Numbered from the stretch's first letter, positions 1 to 7,525 are shown. The stretch: 27,338 bases of DNA from Clostridiales bacterium UBA3758 (GCA_002371675.1 DFGE01000004.1:1-27338); one strand, 5' to 3'. The notes: generated by a model not told the origin, from the letters alone. Program-made: numbers and translations.

Positions 1-67
1 TTCAATCACGGTTTACATTATCGCTTCTCGGGCGAAAAATCAATGATTTTATATCCCCCCGGGGGGC

Positions 68-95
68 TTGCGGAAGAAAAATGCGGTGCTATACT
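68..95 (+). promoter_or_regulatory. SigA-type promoter of the nikMN/cbiM gene
   Basis: TTGCGG (68-73) and TATACT (90-95) are 16 bases apart, with a TGC extended -10 just upstream of the second box. The start codon follows about 30 bases downstream. A CCCCCCGGGGGG palindrome lies directly upstream (55-66). Only about 120 bases precede the gene in this window, so a longer leader or riboswitch upstream cannot be excluded. Confidence 0.55.
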
Positions 96-126
96 GAATG
101 CAGAAAACACAAAGGAGGCCGATGCA

Positions 127-1176
127 ATGCATATGGCAGACGCTCTGCTGGCTCCCGCCGTCGCGGCGACGATGTATGTCGCTTCCGGAACGGCAGCCGG
201 CGTATCCATCCACAAGCTGAGGAAGGACGACGAGCCACAGAAGCTCCCCACCATGGCGGTCACGGCTGCGCTGGTGTTCGCCGGGCAGATGATCAACTAT
301 ACGATCCCCGGCACCGGCTCCTCCGGGCACATGTGCGGCGGCATGCTGCTCTCCGCGCTGCTCGGCCCGCAGGCTGGCTTCCTGTCGATGATCGTGATCC
401 TGACGATACAATGCCTCTTCTTCGCCGACGGAGGCTTGATGGCCCTCGGGGCGAACATATGGAATATGGCCTTCTACGGCTGCTTCGTGGGCTACTACCT
501 CATCTGGCGGCCGATCATGCGCAGCAGGCTCTTCGGCGAGGGCAAGGGCGCCGTCCGCGGCCGCATCCTCCTCGCGTCCATCCTCGGCTGCGTGATCACG
601 CTGCAGCTCGGCGCCTTCTCTGTCGTCCTGGAGACGAGCCTCTCCGGCATCACGGAGCTGCCCTTCGGCGCCTTCGTTGCGCTCATGCAGCCCATCCATC
701 TGGCGATTGGCCTGATCGAGGGGCTCATTACGGCGGCAGTGCTGCTGTTTGTGTATGAATCCCGCCCGGAGCTGCTGCGCGACTGCACGGCTCCCGCAGA
801 GGGCTCCAGGCGCTCCCTGGCGGCGACGCTCGCGGTTCTGGGCGTGGCGGTGCTGCTGGTCGGCGGCGGGCTGAGCCTGCTGGCGAGCTCCAACCCCGAC
901 GGGCTGGAGTGGGCGCTCTTCGGCAACGCCGAAGCGGGCTACAGCGAGAACATGGGTCTCGACGAGGAAGACTTCGGCGTGCAGAGCGCCGCGGCGGACA
1001 AGGCCGGTGCCATTCAGGAGAGCACTTCTTTCCTGCCGGACTATGCCTTTGCCGACAGCGACAGTCCCGTGGGTACGAGCGTCTCCGGCATCGTAGGCTC
1101 AGCGATCGTGGCTGGCGTCGCGGTACTGATCTCCCTCGCGGGAGGCTTCTTCCGGAAGAAAAATGCAAAGGGTTGA
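127..1176 (+). CDS. ECF transporter S-component for Ni/Co, CbiM/NikM fused to a NikN-like PDGLE domain
   Basis: Membrane substrate-binding subunit of an energy-coupling-factor importer for Ni2+ or Co2+. The start at 127 follows AAAGGAGG (111-118) and gives a protein beginning Met-His-Met. In this family the N-terminal Met and His2 form part of the metal site, so this start is better than the in-frame ATG at 43. Several hydrophobic helices and the conserved GSSGHMCGG segment follow. The last 90 residues carry PDGLEW, DYAF and GTSVSGIVG followed by a final helix, which is the NikN/PDGLE partner domain, so M and N are fused (349 aa). cbiQ and cbiO follow at 1377 and 2186. Nickel is favoured over cobalt because hypA follows, but the sequence alone does not settle the metal. 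Confidence 0.9.
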   Translation: MHMADALLAPAVAATMYVASGTAAGVSIHKLRKDDEPQKLPTMAVTAALVFAGQMINYTIPGTGSSGHMCGGMLLSALLGPQAGFLSMIVILTIQCLFFADGGLMALGANIWNMAFYGCFVGYYLIWRPIMRSRLFGEGKGAVRGRILLASILGCVITLQLGAFSVVLETSLSGITELPFGAFVALMQPIHLAIGLIEGLITAAVLLFVYESRPELLRDCTAPAEGSRRSLAATLAVLGVAVLLVGGGLSLLASSNPDGLEWALFGNAEAGYSENMGLDEEDFGVQSAAADKAGAIQESTSFLPDYAFADSDSPVGTSVSGIVGSAIVAGVAVLISLAGGFFRKKNAKG

Positions 1177-1227
1177 GTCCTGAGCAAGCTGAACCTGATG
1201 CGTCTCCACTTTCACCTCTCTCCTCAG

Positions 1228-1268
1228 ATTCAAGGGCGTCTTTTGGCGCCCTTGAATTTGCGTTTTTC
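1228..1268 (+). terminator. Rho-independent terminator after the nikMN/cbiM gene
   Basis: A perfect 11-bp stem (1228-1238 with 1247-1257, 8-base loop) is followed by a T-rich run ending in GTTTTT. It may lower expression of the downstream cbiQO genes relative to the S-component. The -35 box of the next promoter lies in its T-rich tail. Confidence 0.75.
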
Positions 1269-1286
1269 TGCGGAACATGGTACAAT
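1258..1286 (+). promoter_or_regulatory. Promoter of cbiQO
   Basis: TTGCGT (1258-1263) and TACAAT (1281-1286) have a 17-base spacer and a TGG extended -10 at 1278-1280. The promoter overlaps the tail of the preceding terminator, so termination and re-initiation are packed into about 60 bases. Confidence 0.6.
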
Positions 1287-1376
1287 CAGAGAAAAGCACT
1301 ATCACCGCTCTGCTTATTCGGGCAGTAATGCTGACCGGATAAGCGCGATGGCGCGTTTCGTCTTCAGGAGATCACG

Positions 1377-2180
1377 ATGAACAAAATGGACAAGGCGCTG
1401 CGGGAGCTCGCGGAAATGGACGAGCTCGCGGCGCAGGATTCGCCGATCCACCGGCTCTCGCCGACGGCGAAGCTGCTTGCGACAATTGCATATATCATCA
1501 CGGTCGTCTCCTTCCGCAAATACGATCTGACGGGGCTCGTGCCGCTTGTGCTCTGGCCGGTGCTGCTCTTCCAGCTCAGCGGCATCCCTGTGAGCACCTG
1601 CTTTTACAAGCTGCGGATCGTGCTGCCGCTGGTGATGGCGGTCGGGCTTTTCAACCCGCTGTTTGACCGCGCTCCCCTGCTGCAGCTCGGCGGCGTTGCG
1701 GTGTCCGGCGGCCTCGTCTCCATGCTCACGCTGATGCTCAAGGGCGTCTTCTGCCTGATGGCCTCCTTCCTGCTCATGGCCACCACGCCGATCGACTGTC
1801 TGTGCGCCTCTCTGCGCAAGCTTCGCGTCCCGAAGCTGCTGGTAACCCTCCTGCTGCTCACCTACCGCTATGTCGGCGTGATGACGCGGGAGCTCGCCGT
1901 GATGACCGACGCCTACCATCTGCGCGCGCCGGGACAGAAGGGCATTCAATTCTCCGCCTGGGGCTCCTTCCTGGGGCAGCTCCTGCTGAGGAGCATGGAT
2001 CGCGCGCAGGAGCTCTACAGCAGCATGCTGCTGCGCGGCTACCACGAGCATTTCCACTACGCGCCCGACAAGCCCTTCCGGGAAAAGGATGCGGCGTATC
2101 TGCTGCTGTGCCTGGGCTGCTTCGCCCTGCTGCGCTATGTGCACATCGCGCAGCTGCTCGGCGGACTGTTTGTGAGGTGA
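1377..2180 (+). CDS. cbiQ: ECF transporter T-component CbiQ/NikQ
   Basis: Transmembrane coupling subunit (267 aa) that joins the metal-binding S-component to the ATPase. The N-terminus is soluble and ends in SPIHRLSPTAKLL, followed by several membrane helices. The long cytoplasmic coupling helix near residues 195-235 has RAPGQKGIQF and SMLLRGYHE, the latter matching the second Ala-Arg-Gly-type coupling signature of the family. The start is supported by AGGAG at 1366-1370. The gene ends five bases before the cbiO start, so the two are co-transcribed and probably translationally coupled. The family assignment is firm; the cargo metal is inferred from the neighbours. Confidence 0.9.
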   Translation: MNKMDKALRELAEMDELAAQDSPIHRLSPTAKLLATIAYIITVVSFRKYDLTGLVPLVLWPVLLFQLSGIPVSTCFYKLRIVLPLVMAVGLFNPLFDRAPLLQLGGVAVSGGLVSMLTLMLKGVFCLMASFLLMATTPIDCLCASLRKLRVPKLLVTLLLLTYRYVGVMTRELAVMTDAYHLRAPGQKGIQFSAWGSFLGQLLLRSMDRAQELYSSMLLRGYHEHFHYAPDKPFREKDAAYLLLCLGCFALLRYVHIAQLLGGLFVR

Positions 2181-2185
2181 AGACG

Positions 2186-2908
2186 ATGATCGAATTTCAG
2201 CATGTGAATTTCTCCTATGAAAAGGACAGGCCCGTGATCCGGGATCTGAGCTTCCGGATTGCGGACGGCGAGGCCGTCGGGCTGATCGGCGCAAACGGCG
2301 CGGGCAAATCGACGATCATGAAGCTGCTGCTCGGCCTGCTGCAAGGCGAGGGGAAGATTCTCGTAGACGACGTGGAGGTCACCAAAGCCAACCTCGCGCA
2401 GATCCGGCGCAAGCTGGGCTTTGTGCTGCAGAATTCCGACAACCAGATGTTCATGCCCACCGTCTATGAGGACATGATCTTTGCTCCGCTCAACTACGGG
2501 CTGAGCCGCGAGGAGACAGAGCGGCGCGTGGACGCCGTTCTGGAGCGGCTCGGGATCAGCGAGCTCAAGCAGCGCCACAACCACAAGATCTCCGGCGGCG
2601 AGAAGCGCATGGCCGCCATCGCCACGATCCTCGCCATGGAGCCGGACGCCGTGCTGATGGACGAGCCGAGCTCCGCGCTCGACCCCTGCAACCGACGCCT
2701 CGTCATCAACACCATACGCGACATGAAGCAGACACGCCTCATCGCCTCGCACGACCTCGACATGATCCTCGATACCTGCACGCGTGTGCTGCTCGTCAAC
2801 GGCGGACGCCTCGTCGCCGACGCGCCTGCGGAGGAGCTCCTGCGCGACAGGGCGCTGCTGGAGGCAAACCGCCTGGAACTCCCCTTCTGCCTGGCGGGAC
2901 GCGGCTGA
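2186..2908 (+). CDS. cbiO: ECF transporter ATPase CbiO/NikO
   Basis: ATP-binding subunit of the Ni/Co importer (240 aa). It has Walker A GANGAGKST near residue 38, a Q-loop in GFVLQNSDNQMF, the ABC signature SGGEKRMAA, Walker B VLMDEPSSALD and the switch histidine in ASHDLD. The DNQ after the Q-loop is typical of ECF ATPases. The reading frame is open further upstream inside cbiQ, but the ATG at 2186 preceded by GAGGTGA starts the canonical IEFQHVNFSY N-terminus. Only one ATPase is present, so the complex would use a CbiO homodimer. Confidence 0.93.
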   Translation: MIEFQHVNFSYEKDRPVIRDLSFRIADGEAVGLIGANGAGKSTIMKLLLGLLQGEGKILVDDVEVTKANLAQIRRKLGFVLQNSDNQMFMPTVYEDMIFAPLNYGLSREETERRVDAVLERLGISELKQRHNHKISGGEKRMAAIATILAMEPDAVLMDEPSSALDPCNRRLVINTIRDMKQTRLIASHDLDMILDTCTRVLLVNGGRLVADAPAEELLRDRALLEANRLELPFCLAGRG

Positions 2909-2942
2909 TACGCGATTTGGCGCCGGTTCCGCGCTTTTCTGC

Positions 2943-2971
2943 GTGACAAACCGCGAATGCTGTGGTATGCT
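2943..2971 (+). promoter_or_regulatory. Promoter of hypA
   Basis: GTGACA (2943-2948) and TATGCT (2966-2971) have a 17-base spacer and a TGG extended -10. The start codon of hypA is 46 bases downstream. hypA can therefore be expressed separately from the transporter. Confidence 0.6.
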
Positions 2972-3016
2972 GTTGTCAGCTAAACAGGCAAATTCAGCTG
3001 AAAAGGAACAAGAGAT

Positions 3017-3361
3017 ATGCACGAACTTAGCACCATCGAATACGTGATCCGCACCGTCGAAAACCTCGTCGTGGAGAACAAACTCACCAAGGTCGGCTCC
3101 GTGACGCTGGAGGTAGGCGAAGTGAGCGCCATCATCCCCCGTTACCTCAAGGAGTACTGGGAATTTGCCCGCAAAAACACCCGTTTTCTGCAGGAGGCGG
3201 AACTGAAGATTGAGACGCTCAAGGCCGTTACCTACTGTCAGGACTGCGGCAAGACCTACCCAACGATCCAATACAAGAAGATCTGCCCCTACTGCGGCAG
3301 CGGCAACACATTCCTCGTGACCGGCAACGAATACAATATCAAAGAAATCGAGGCCATGTAG
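3017..3361 (+). CDS. hypA: HypA-like nickel metallochaperone
   Basis: Cytoplasmic nickel-delivery protein (114 aa, normal family length). The protein begins Met-His-Glu; in HypA the N-terminal amine and His2 bind nickel, so the start at 3017 after AAAAGGA is well fixed. A zinc-site rubredoxin-like knuckle is formed by Cys74, Cys77, Cys90 and Cys93 (CQDC and CPYC). HypA passes nickel to [NiFe]-hydrogenase, and in some bacteria to urease. Neither enzyme, nor hypB, is in the window. The adjacent Ni/Co importer supports a nickel uptake and delivery role. Confidence 0.88.
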   Translation: MHELSTIEYVIRTVENLVVENKLTKVGSVTLEVGEVSAIIPRYLKEYWEFARKNTRFLQEAELKIETLKAVTYCQDCGKTYPTIQYKKICPYCGSGNTFLVTGNEYNIKEIEAM

Positions 3362-3382
3362 CCTCGCTGCTTGAGCAGAATA

Positions 3383-3422
3383 CGCCCGTCCGGAGATTTT
3401 CTCCGGGCGGGCGATTTTGTTT
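3383..3422 (+). terminator. Terminator of hypA
   Basis: A 14-bp stem with one G.U pair (3383-3396 with 3400-3413) and a 3-base loop is followed by ATTTTGTTT. Strong intrinsic terminator 20 bases after the hypA stop. Confidence 0.85.
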
Positions 3423-3429
3423 ATACGAA

Positions 3430-3657
3430 AAAGAAGTCCTGCAGGCCATGCCTGCAGGACTCAAGTTGTCGACAAAATGTCGACAGCTTGAATCGCCAAA
3501 ATGGAAACTTCCGAAAAAGTTCCCATTTTGGCAAAGATTGAACGTGAAGGGGGGTATACCCTCCCCCCCTTCACAATCCCCCCATGCGTGTCCAAGCTTG
3601 GCCGCATAGGTTTGTCTACAGTCTGAGTCCTGCAGGCCATGCCTGCAGGACTTCTTT
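3430..3657 (+). repeat. Structured hairpin-bounded intergenic element, copy A
   Basis: Non-coding element in the 344-base gap between the convergent hypA and lysS genes. It opens and closes with an identical 27-base hairpin (3435-3461 and 3626-3652, 12-bp stem, CAT loop). The outermost 17 bases at each end (AAAGAAGTCCTGCAGGC and its complement) are also inverted repeats of each other. The 164-base body holds three further hairpins: 3462-3490 around TGTCGACA, 3493-3530 around TTCCGAA, and 3550-3580 of the form GTGAAGGGGGG/CCCCCCTTCAC. The body matches copy B (26328-26558, opposite strand) with about 25 differences by hand alignment and no gaps. The end hairpins have T-rich outer flanks and probably terminate lysS (- strand) and any + strand transcript. 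The family is not one I recognise. Confidence 0.7.
3435..3461 (-). terminator. Probable terminator of lysS (left end hairpin of element A)
   Basis: Read on the minus strand, the perfect 12-bp stem is followed by TCTTTTTCG, which fits an intrinsic terminator about 245 bases after the lysS stop. The matching hairpin at 3626-3652 is closer to lysS but has its T-rich tail on the other strand. Confidence 0.55.
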
Positions 3658-3705
3658 CTGTATTCCGTTTATTGCCTGTGCGCGATGACAGCGCCAGGCT
3701 CTCGA

Positions 3706-5709
3706 TCAATACAGCTTCGCGCCGGCCGGGATGTGCGGATCGAGCATCAGCAGATGCAGTTTTTCCTCGCCCTCCTCATGATGGACGGCGGAGAGCAGCA
3801 TGCCGCAGGAATCAATCCCCATCATCTTGCGGGGAGGCAGATTCGTGATGGCGATGCAGGTCTTGCCGATCAACTCTTCCGGCTCGTAATAGGCGTGAAT
3901 GCCGCTCAGGATGGTGCGCTCCGTGCCGGAACCGTCATCCAGCGTAAAGCGCAGGAGCTTCTTGCTCTTGGGCACGGCCACACAGTCCTTGACCTTCACT
4001 GCGCGGAAATCAGACTTCGAGAAGGTCTCGAAATCCACGAAATCCTTGAACAGCGGCTCGATCTCGACCTTGGAGAAGTCGATAGGCTCGGCGTTCTGCT
4101 CATTCTCCGCGGTCTTTTCGCTTCCGCGGATCGTATCCGGCTTCGGATCGTCCAGCGCCTCGAACATATCCTCCGCGCGGGCGGGGTCGCTGACCCAGGG
4201 GTTGCCCTGGCCGTTGTTCTCCGGCCGCATGGTGGGGAAGAGCAGAACGTCGCGGATGGAGGCCGAGTCGGTCAAGAGCATGACCAGACGGTCGATGCCG
4301 TAGCCGATGCCGCCCGTGGGGGGCATGCCGATCTCCAGGGCATTGAGGAAATCCTCGTCCGTGTGGTTGGCCTCTGCGTCGCCCGCGGCAGCCAGCGCAT
4401 CCTGCGCCGCGAAGCGCTCGCGCTGGTCGATGGGGTCGTTGAGCTCGCTGTAGGCGTTGCACATCTCGCGCCCGTAGATAAAGAGCTCAAAGCGCTCGAC
4501 CTTGCTGGGGTCGCCGGGCTTTTTCTTGGTGAGGGGGCTGATCTCGATGGGGTGATCCATGATGAACACCGGCTGGATCAGATTCTCCTCGCAGAAGGTC
4601 TCGAAGAAGAGATTGATAATGTCGCCGCGCTTATGCCGCTCCTCATAAGCCACATTGTGCTCACGTGCAACGCTCTTGGCCTCCTCCTCGGTGAGGATCT
4701 GGTCGAAGTCGACGCCGGCGTAGCGCTTGATGGCGTCGATCATGGTCAGCCGCTCAAAGGGCTTGCCGAGGTCGATCTCGGTGCCCTGGTAGCTGATGGT
4801 CGTCTTGCCGCAGACGACCTGCGCCAGCCGGCGGAACATCTCCTCGGTAAGATCCATCATCCCATGGTAGTCGGTATAGGCCTGATAGAGCTCCATCAGC
4901 GTGAACTCGGGGTTATGGCGGGTATCCAGTCCCTCATTGCGGAAGACGCGGCCGATCTCGAAGACCTTCTCCAGGCCGCCGACGATCAGGCGCTTGAGGT
5001 AGAGCTCAAGGGAAATGCGCAGACGCACGTCCACGTCCAGCGCATTGTAGTGCGTCTCAAAGGGGCGCGCGGCGGCGCCGCCCGCATTGGCGACGAGCAT
5101 GGGCGTCTCGACCTCGATAAAGCCCTTCTCGTCGAGAAAGCGGCGGATCTCGCTGATCACGAGAGAGCGCTTGATAAAGGTATCGCGCGATTCGGGATTC
5201 ACGATCAGATCGACATAGCGCTGGCGGTAGCGCAGCTCGCGGTCGGTCATGCCGTGGAACTTCTCCGGCAGCGGCTTGAGCGACTTGCTGAGCAGGGTCA
5301 CGCTCTCCGCGTGGATCGTGGTCTCGCCGGTCTTGGTCTGGAAAACATAGCCGGAAACGCCGAGGATATCGCCGATATCCATCTTCTTGAAGTCGGCATA
5401 CGCCTCTTCGCCGATGGAATCCCGCGCGACATAGACCTGGATCAGCCCCTCGCGATCCTGCAGCTTGCAGAAGGAGGCCTTACCCATGACGCGCTTGACC
5501 ATCATGCGCCCGGCAACGGAGACACGCTGCTCCAGCAGGGCTTCCGCGTCCCGCAGCACATCTGCGCTGTGATGCGTCACGTCAAAGCGCGTGATCGCGA
5601 AGGGATCCTTGCCGGCATCCTGCAGCGCGGCGAGCTTGTCCCGCCGGATCCGCAGGATCTCGCTGAGCTCCTGCTGAGGCTCCGCCTGGGGAGTGTTATG
5701 ATCTGCCAT
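3706..5709 (-). CDS. lysS: Class II lysyl-tRNA synthetase with a C-terminal Trbp111-like tRNA-binding domain
   Basis: Charges tRNA-Lys in the cytoplasm. The 667 aa comprise an N-terminal OB-fold anticodon-binding domain (about 50-160), the class II catalytic core (about 170-505) with motif 2 RVFRNEGLDTRHNPEFT and motif 3 GIGYGIDRLVMLL, an acidic linker (about 505-555), and an extra domain of about 110 residues. That domain has FSKSDFRAVKV, SGIHAYYEPEELIGK and NLPPRKMMGIDSCGMLL, the pattern of the Trbp111/MetG C-terminal/EMAPII OB-fold. Ordinary bacterial LysRS is about 500 aa and lacks it. The start at 5709 follows AAGGGGAG. The gene lies 14 bases after greA, so both are probably read from the greA promoter. 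Confidence 0.95.
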   Translation of the reverse strand: MADHNTPQAEPQQELSEILRIRRDKLAALQDAGKDPFAITRFDVTHHSADVLRDAEALLEQRVSVAGRMMVKRVMGKASFCKLQDREGLIQVYVARDSIGEEAYADFKKMDIGDILGVSGYVFQTKTGETTIHAESVTLLSKSLKPLPEKFHGMTDRELRYRQRYVDLIVNPESRDTFIKRSLVISEIRRFLDEKGFIEVETPMLVANAGGAAARPFETHYNALDVDVRLRISLELYLKRLIVGGLEKVFEIGRVFRNEGLDTRHNPEFTLMELYQAYTDYHGMMDLTEEMFRRLAQVVCGKTTISYQGTEIDLGKPFERLTMIDAIKRYAGVDFDQILTEEEAKSVAREHNVAYEERHKRGDIINLFFETFCEENLIQPVFIMDHPIEISPLTKKKPGDPSKVERFELFIYGREMCNAYSELNDPIDQRERFAAQDALAAAGDAEANHTDEDFLNALEIGMPPTGGIGYGIDRLVMLLTDSASIRDVLLFPTMRPENNGQGNPWVSDPARAEDMFEALDDPKPDTIRGSEKTAENEQNAEPIDFSKVEIEPLFKDFVDFETFSKSDFRAVKVKDCVAVPKSKKLLRFTLDDGSGTERTILSGIHAYYEPEELIGKTCIAITNLPPRKMMGIDSCGMLLSAVHHEEGEEKLHLLMLDPHIPAGAKLY

Positions 5710-5723
5710 ATGCTCTCCCCTTC

Positions 5724-6206
5724 TCAGTTCTCGACGGAGAGGATTTCGAAGCGGAAGCTCCCAGCGGGCGCATCGACGCTGACGGAATCACCGGCGCGGT
5801 GGCCGATCAGCGCGCGGCCGACAGGAGAGTCGTCCGAAATCTTGCCCTCGCGGGGGTTGGCCTCCTGAGAGCCGACGATGGTGTAGCGCTCCTCAAAGCC
5901 GTCCTCATCACGGACCGTCACGGAGCTCGAGAGCGTTACAGTGTCCTTGGGGGCGTCATGGTCGATATTATCCACGATCTCAGCATTGTCGATGAGAACC
6001 TGAAGCTCGGCAATACGGGTATAGAGCTTTGCCTGCTCGCTCTTGGCTTCGTCATATTCGCTGTTTTCCGACAGGTCGCCGAAGCCGCGGGCTTCCTTGA
6101 TCTGCTCAGCATTCTCTTTGACGCCGTCGGTCTGCAGGTAATCGAGTTCCTTTTTGAGCGCGTCATAACGCTCCTGGCTCATCTTGAAGCGGTTCACATT
6201 GGCCAT
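5724..6206 (-). CDS. greA: Transcription elongation factor GreA
   Basis: Rescues backtracked RNA polymerase by inserting its coiled coil into the secondary channel and stimulating transcript cleavage. The 160 aa match the family length. The coiled-coil tip carries the conserved acidic stretch GFGDLSENSEYDEAKS, and the C-terminal FKBP-like domain includes YTIVGSQEANP, ISDDSPVGRALIG and GDSVSVDAP. The start at 6206 is preceded by AAAAGGAG; an in-frame upstream extension lacks a ribosome site and would begin in the promoter region. Followed after 17 bases by lysS, a common pairing in Firmicutes. Confidence 0.95.
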   Translation of the reverse strand: MANVNRFKMSQERYDALKKELDYLQTDGVKENAEQIKEARGFGDLSENSEYDEAKSEQAKLYTRIAELQVLIDNAEIVDNIDHDAPKDTVTLSSSVTVRDEDGFEERYTIVGSQEANPREGKISDDSPVGRALIGHRAGDSVSVDAPAGSFRFEILSVEN

Positions 6207-6249
6207 GTCAAAATCTCCTTTTCGGTATTGAATGCTTGACTGTTTTGAG

Positions 6250-6278
6250 ATTATAAACGCAGAAGAATGCTCTGTCAA
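6250..6278 (-). promoter_or_regulatory. Consensus SigA promoter of greA-lysS
   Basis: On the minus strand, TTGACA (6278-6273) and TATAAT (6255-6250) have a 17-base spacer: a perfect match to both consensus boxes and to spacing. The -35 box contains the TGA stop codon of the S41 gene, so the promoter is embedded at the end of the upstream cell-wall operon. Confidence 0.85.
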
Positions 6279-7525
6279 CTCAAATAACGAAGCGCCTGCA
6301 TCAGCTGCTCGTCATTGGAAATACTGGCGGTGCCGTCTTCGCCGCCGGTCGTGCCCTCCGTGGTGCCGGTGGCGGATTCGTCACTGTTGTAACAGATCAG
6401 GTCGGGCACGACGCCGCCTGAGGCGGAAATATCCAGTCCGCTTGCGGTGAGATAGCTATGGGTGGACAGGCGGATCGCGCTGCCGTCGGAGAGAACGATC
6501 GTCTCCTGGGAGCGCGTATTGCCTACGGTGGGTTCGCCGAGCAGCGTTGCCCAGCCGGATTCCTTGAGCACCGCGGCACAGAGCTCCGCCTCGCGGTAAG
6601 TGCCGGAATTGATGAGCACTGCCATCGGCAGCTGGAGGCTCATGCTGTCCGAGCCGGTCTCGATGCGGTTGCCGTCCTTATCGACCTCAACGAACAGCGT
6701 GCCGCCCGGGAGCAGGTAATCCAGCAGCGTTGCAACCTCGGTGCTGAGGCCGCCGGAATTGTTGCGCAGATCGAGCACCAGCGAGTCCGCGTCCTGCGCA
6801 AGCAGCGCCTCGATCGCGTCGACCGCAGCCTGGCCGCTGCCCGCCTCAAAGTTTTTGATCTGAACATAAGCCGCGCCCGTCTTCTCCAAACGGGAGACGA
6901 CGGCGCCGGAGTTTGCGTTCGTGCAATCGACCTCGATGCTGTTCTGGCCGTTGGAGATCTCCAGGACAAAGACCGTGTTGAGCTTGGAACGGATCAGTGT
7001 ACGCACCTGATCTGCGGAGTAGCCGGCGAGTCTTTGCCCGTCGACCGCCGTGATGATCATGCCGACACCAACGCCTGCGTTTGCGGCAGGCGAACCGGGG
7101 TAGACGGAAATGACCTGGAAGCCGCCAACGTTATCGTCCTTGACGATGGACATACCGATATCGGAGTAGTCATTCGAGGAAGAGAGCTGATAGGTGCGGT
7201 ACTCGTCCTCGCTCATGTAGTAGCTCCAGGAGTCGCCCAGCTCATTGACCATGGCAGCGGCCGCAGCGTTTCCGAGTGCTTTGCGGTCGACCGGGTCGAT
7301 AAACTCGTTCTCGAGCGTATCCTTGATCTCAATATAGCGCATCGCTTCGCTGTAATCGTCCTTCCCGCCCACGCGGTTGAGCATCGAGTGGTAGGTCATG
7401 AAATAAACGCCGCCGCCCAAAATGGCGAGCAGGAGCAGCACGTATTTGAGCGGAATGCCTACGTTGAACAAAACAGAAAGGATGCGCCCCAGGCTGCGCC
7501 CGATTCGCGTGAGCAGATTCTTCAT
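6275..7525 (-). CDS. S41-family PDZ protein with a degenerate active site (probable pseudoprotease)
   Basis: Membrane-anchored homologue of carboxy-terminal processing proteases (416 aa). One N-terminal membrane helix (about 27-45) is followed by a helical region, a PDZ domain (about 125-200) and the S41 core (about 220-375, LVLDLRNNSGG). The canonical catalytic Ser of the SASASE motif aligns with Arg311 in SGTYREAEL, and the canonical Lys of FGKGxVQ aligns with Asn336 in TVGNTRSQ. The 25-residue spacing equals that between Ser430 and Lys455 of E. coli Prc, so the alignment is sound; Gln340 is kept. The tail is Ser/Thr/Gly-rich. The start at 7525 has AAGGAG seven bases upstream. Its place after FtsEX and the murein hydrolases suggests a scaffold or adaptor for hydrolase control, which is inference. 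Confidence 0.85.
   Translation of the reverse strand: MKNLLTRIGRSLGRILSVLFNVGIPLKYVLLLLAILGGGVYFMTYHSMLNRVGGKDDYSEAMRYIEIKDTLENEFIDPVDRKALGNAAAAAMVNELGDSWSYYMSEDEYRTYQLSSSNDYSDIGMSIVKDDNVGGFQVISVYPGSPAANAGVGVGMIITAVDGQRLAGYSADQVRTLIRSKLNTVFVLEISNGQNSIEVDCTNANSGAVVSRLEKTGAAYVQIKNFEAGSGQAAVDAIEALLAQDADSLVLDLRNNSGGLSTEVATLLDYLLPGGTLFVEVDKDGNRIETGSDSMSLQLPMAVLINSGTYREAELCAAVLKESGWATLLGEPTVGNTRSQETIVLSDGSAIRLSTHSYLTASGLDISASGGVVPDLICYNSDESATGTTEGTTGGEDGTASISNDEQLMQALRYLS

Noticed and set aside
72..1167. 13-base repeat GGAAGAAAAATGC before and at the end of the nikMN/cbiM gene
   Set aside because: A 13-base match is expected by chance several times in 27 kb; the second copy lies inside coding sequence.
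1177..1376. Cobalamin or NiCo riboswitch between the S-component gene and cbiQ
   Set aside because: The only clear structure is a simple terminator hairpin; no B12-box or four-way junction pattern was found.
3430..3657. Group II intron or IS200/IS605 remnant as the identity of element A
   Set aside because: No domain V-like catalytic hairpin, no reverse transcriptase and no TnpA/TnpB fragment is visible, and the ends differ between the two copies, unlike transposon ends.
3685..5868. A 727-codon open frame on the plus strand opposite lysS
   Set aside because: It is antisense to a clear lysS gene and arises from high GC and codon bias; it has no ribosome site or family motifs. The same applies to other long antisense frames, such as those opposite pgk, tpiA and gpmI.
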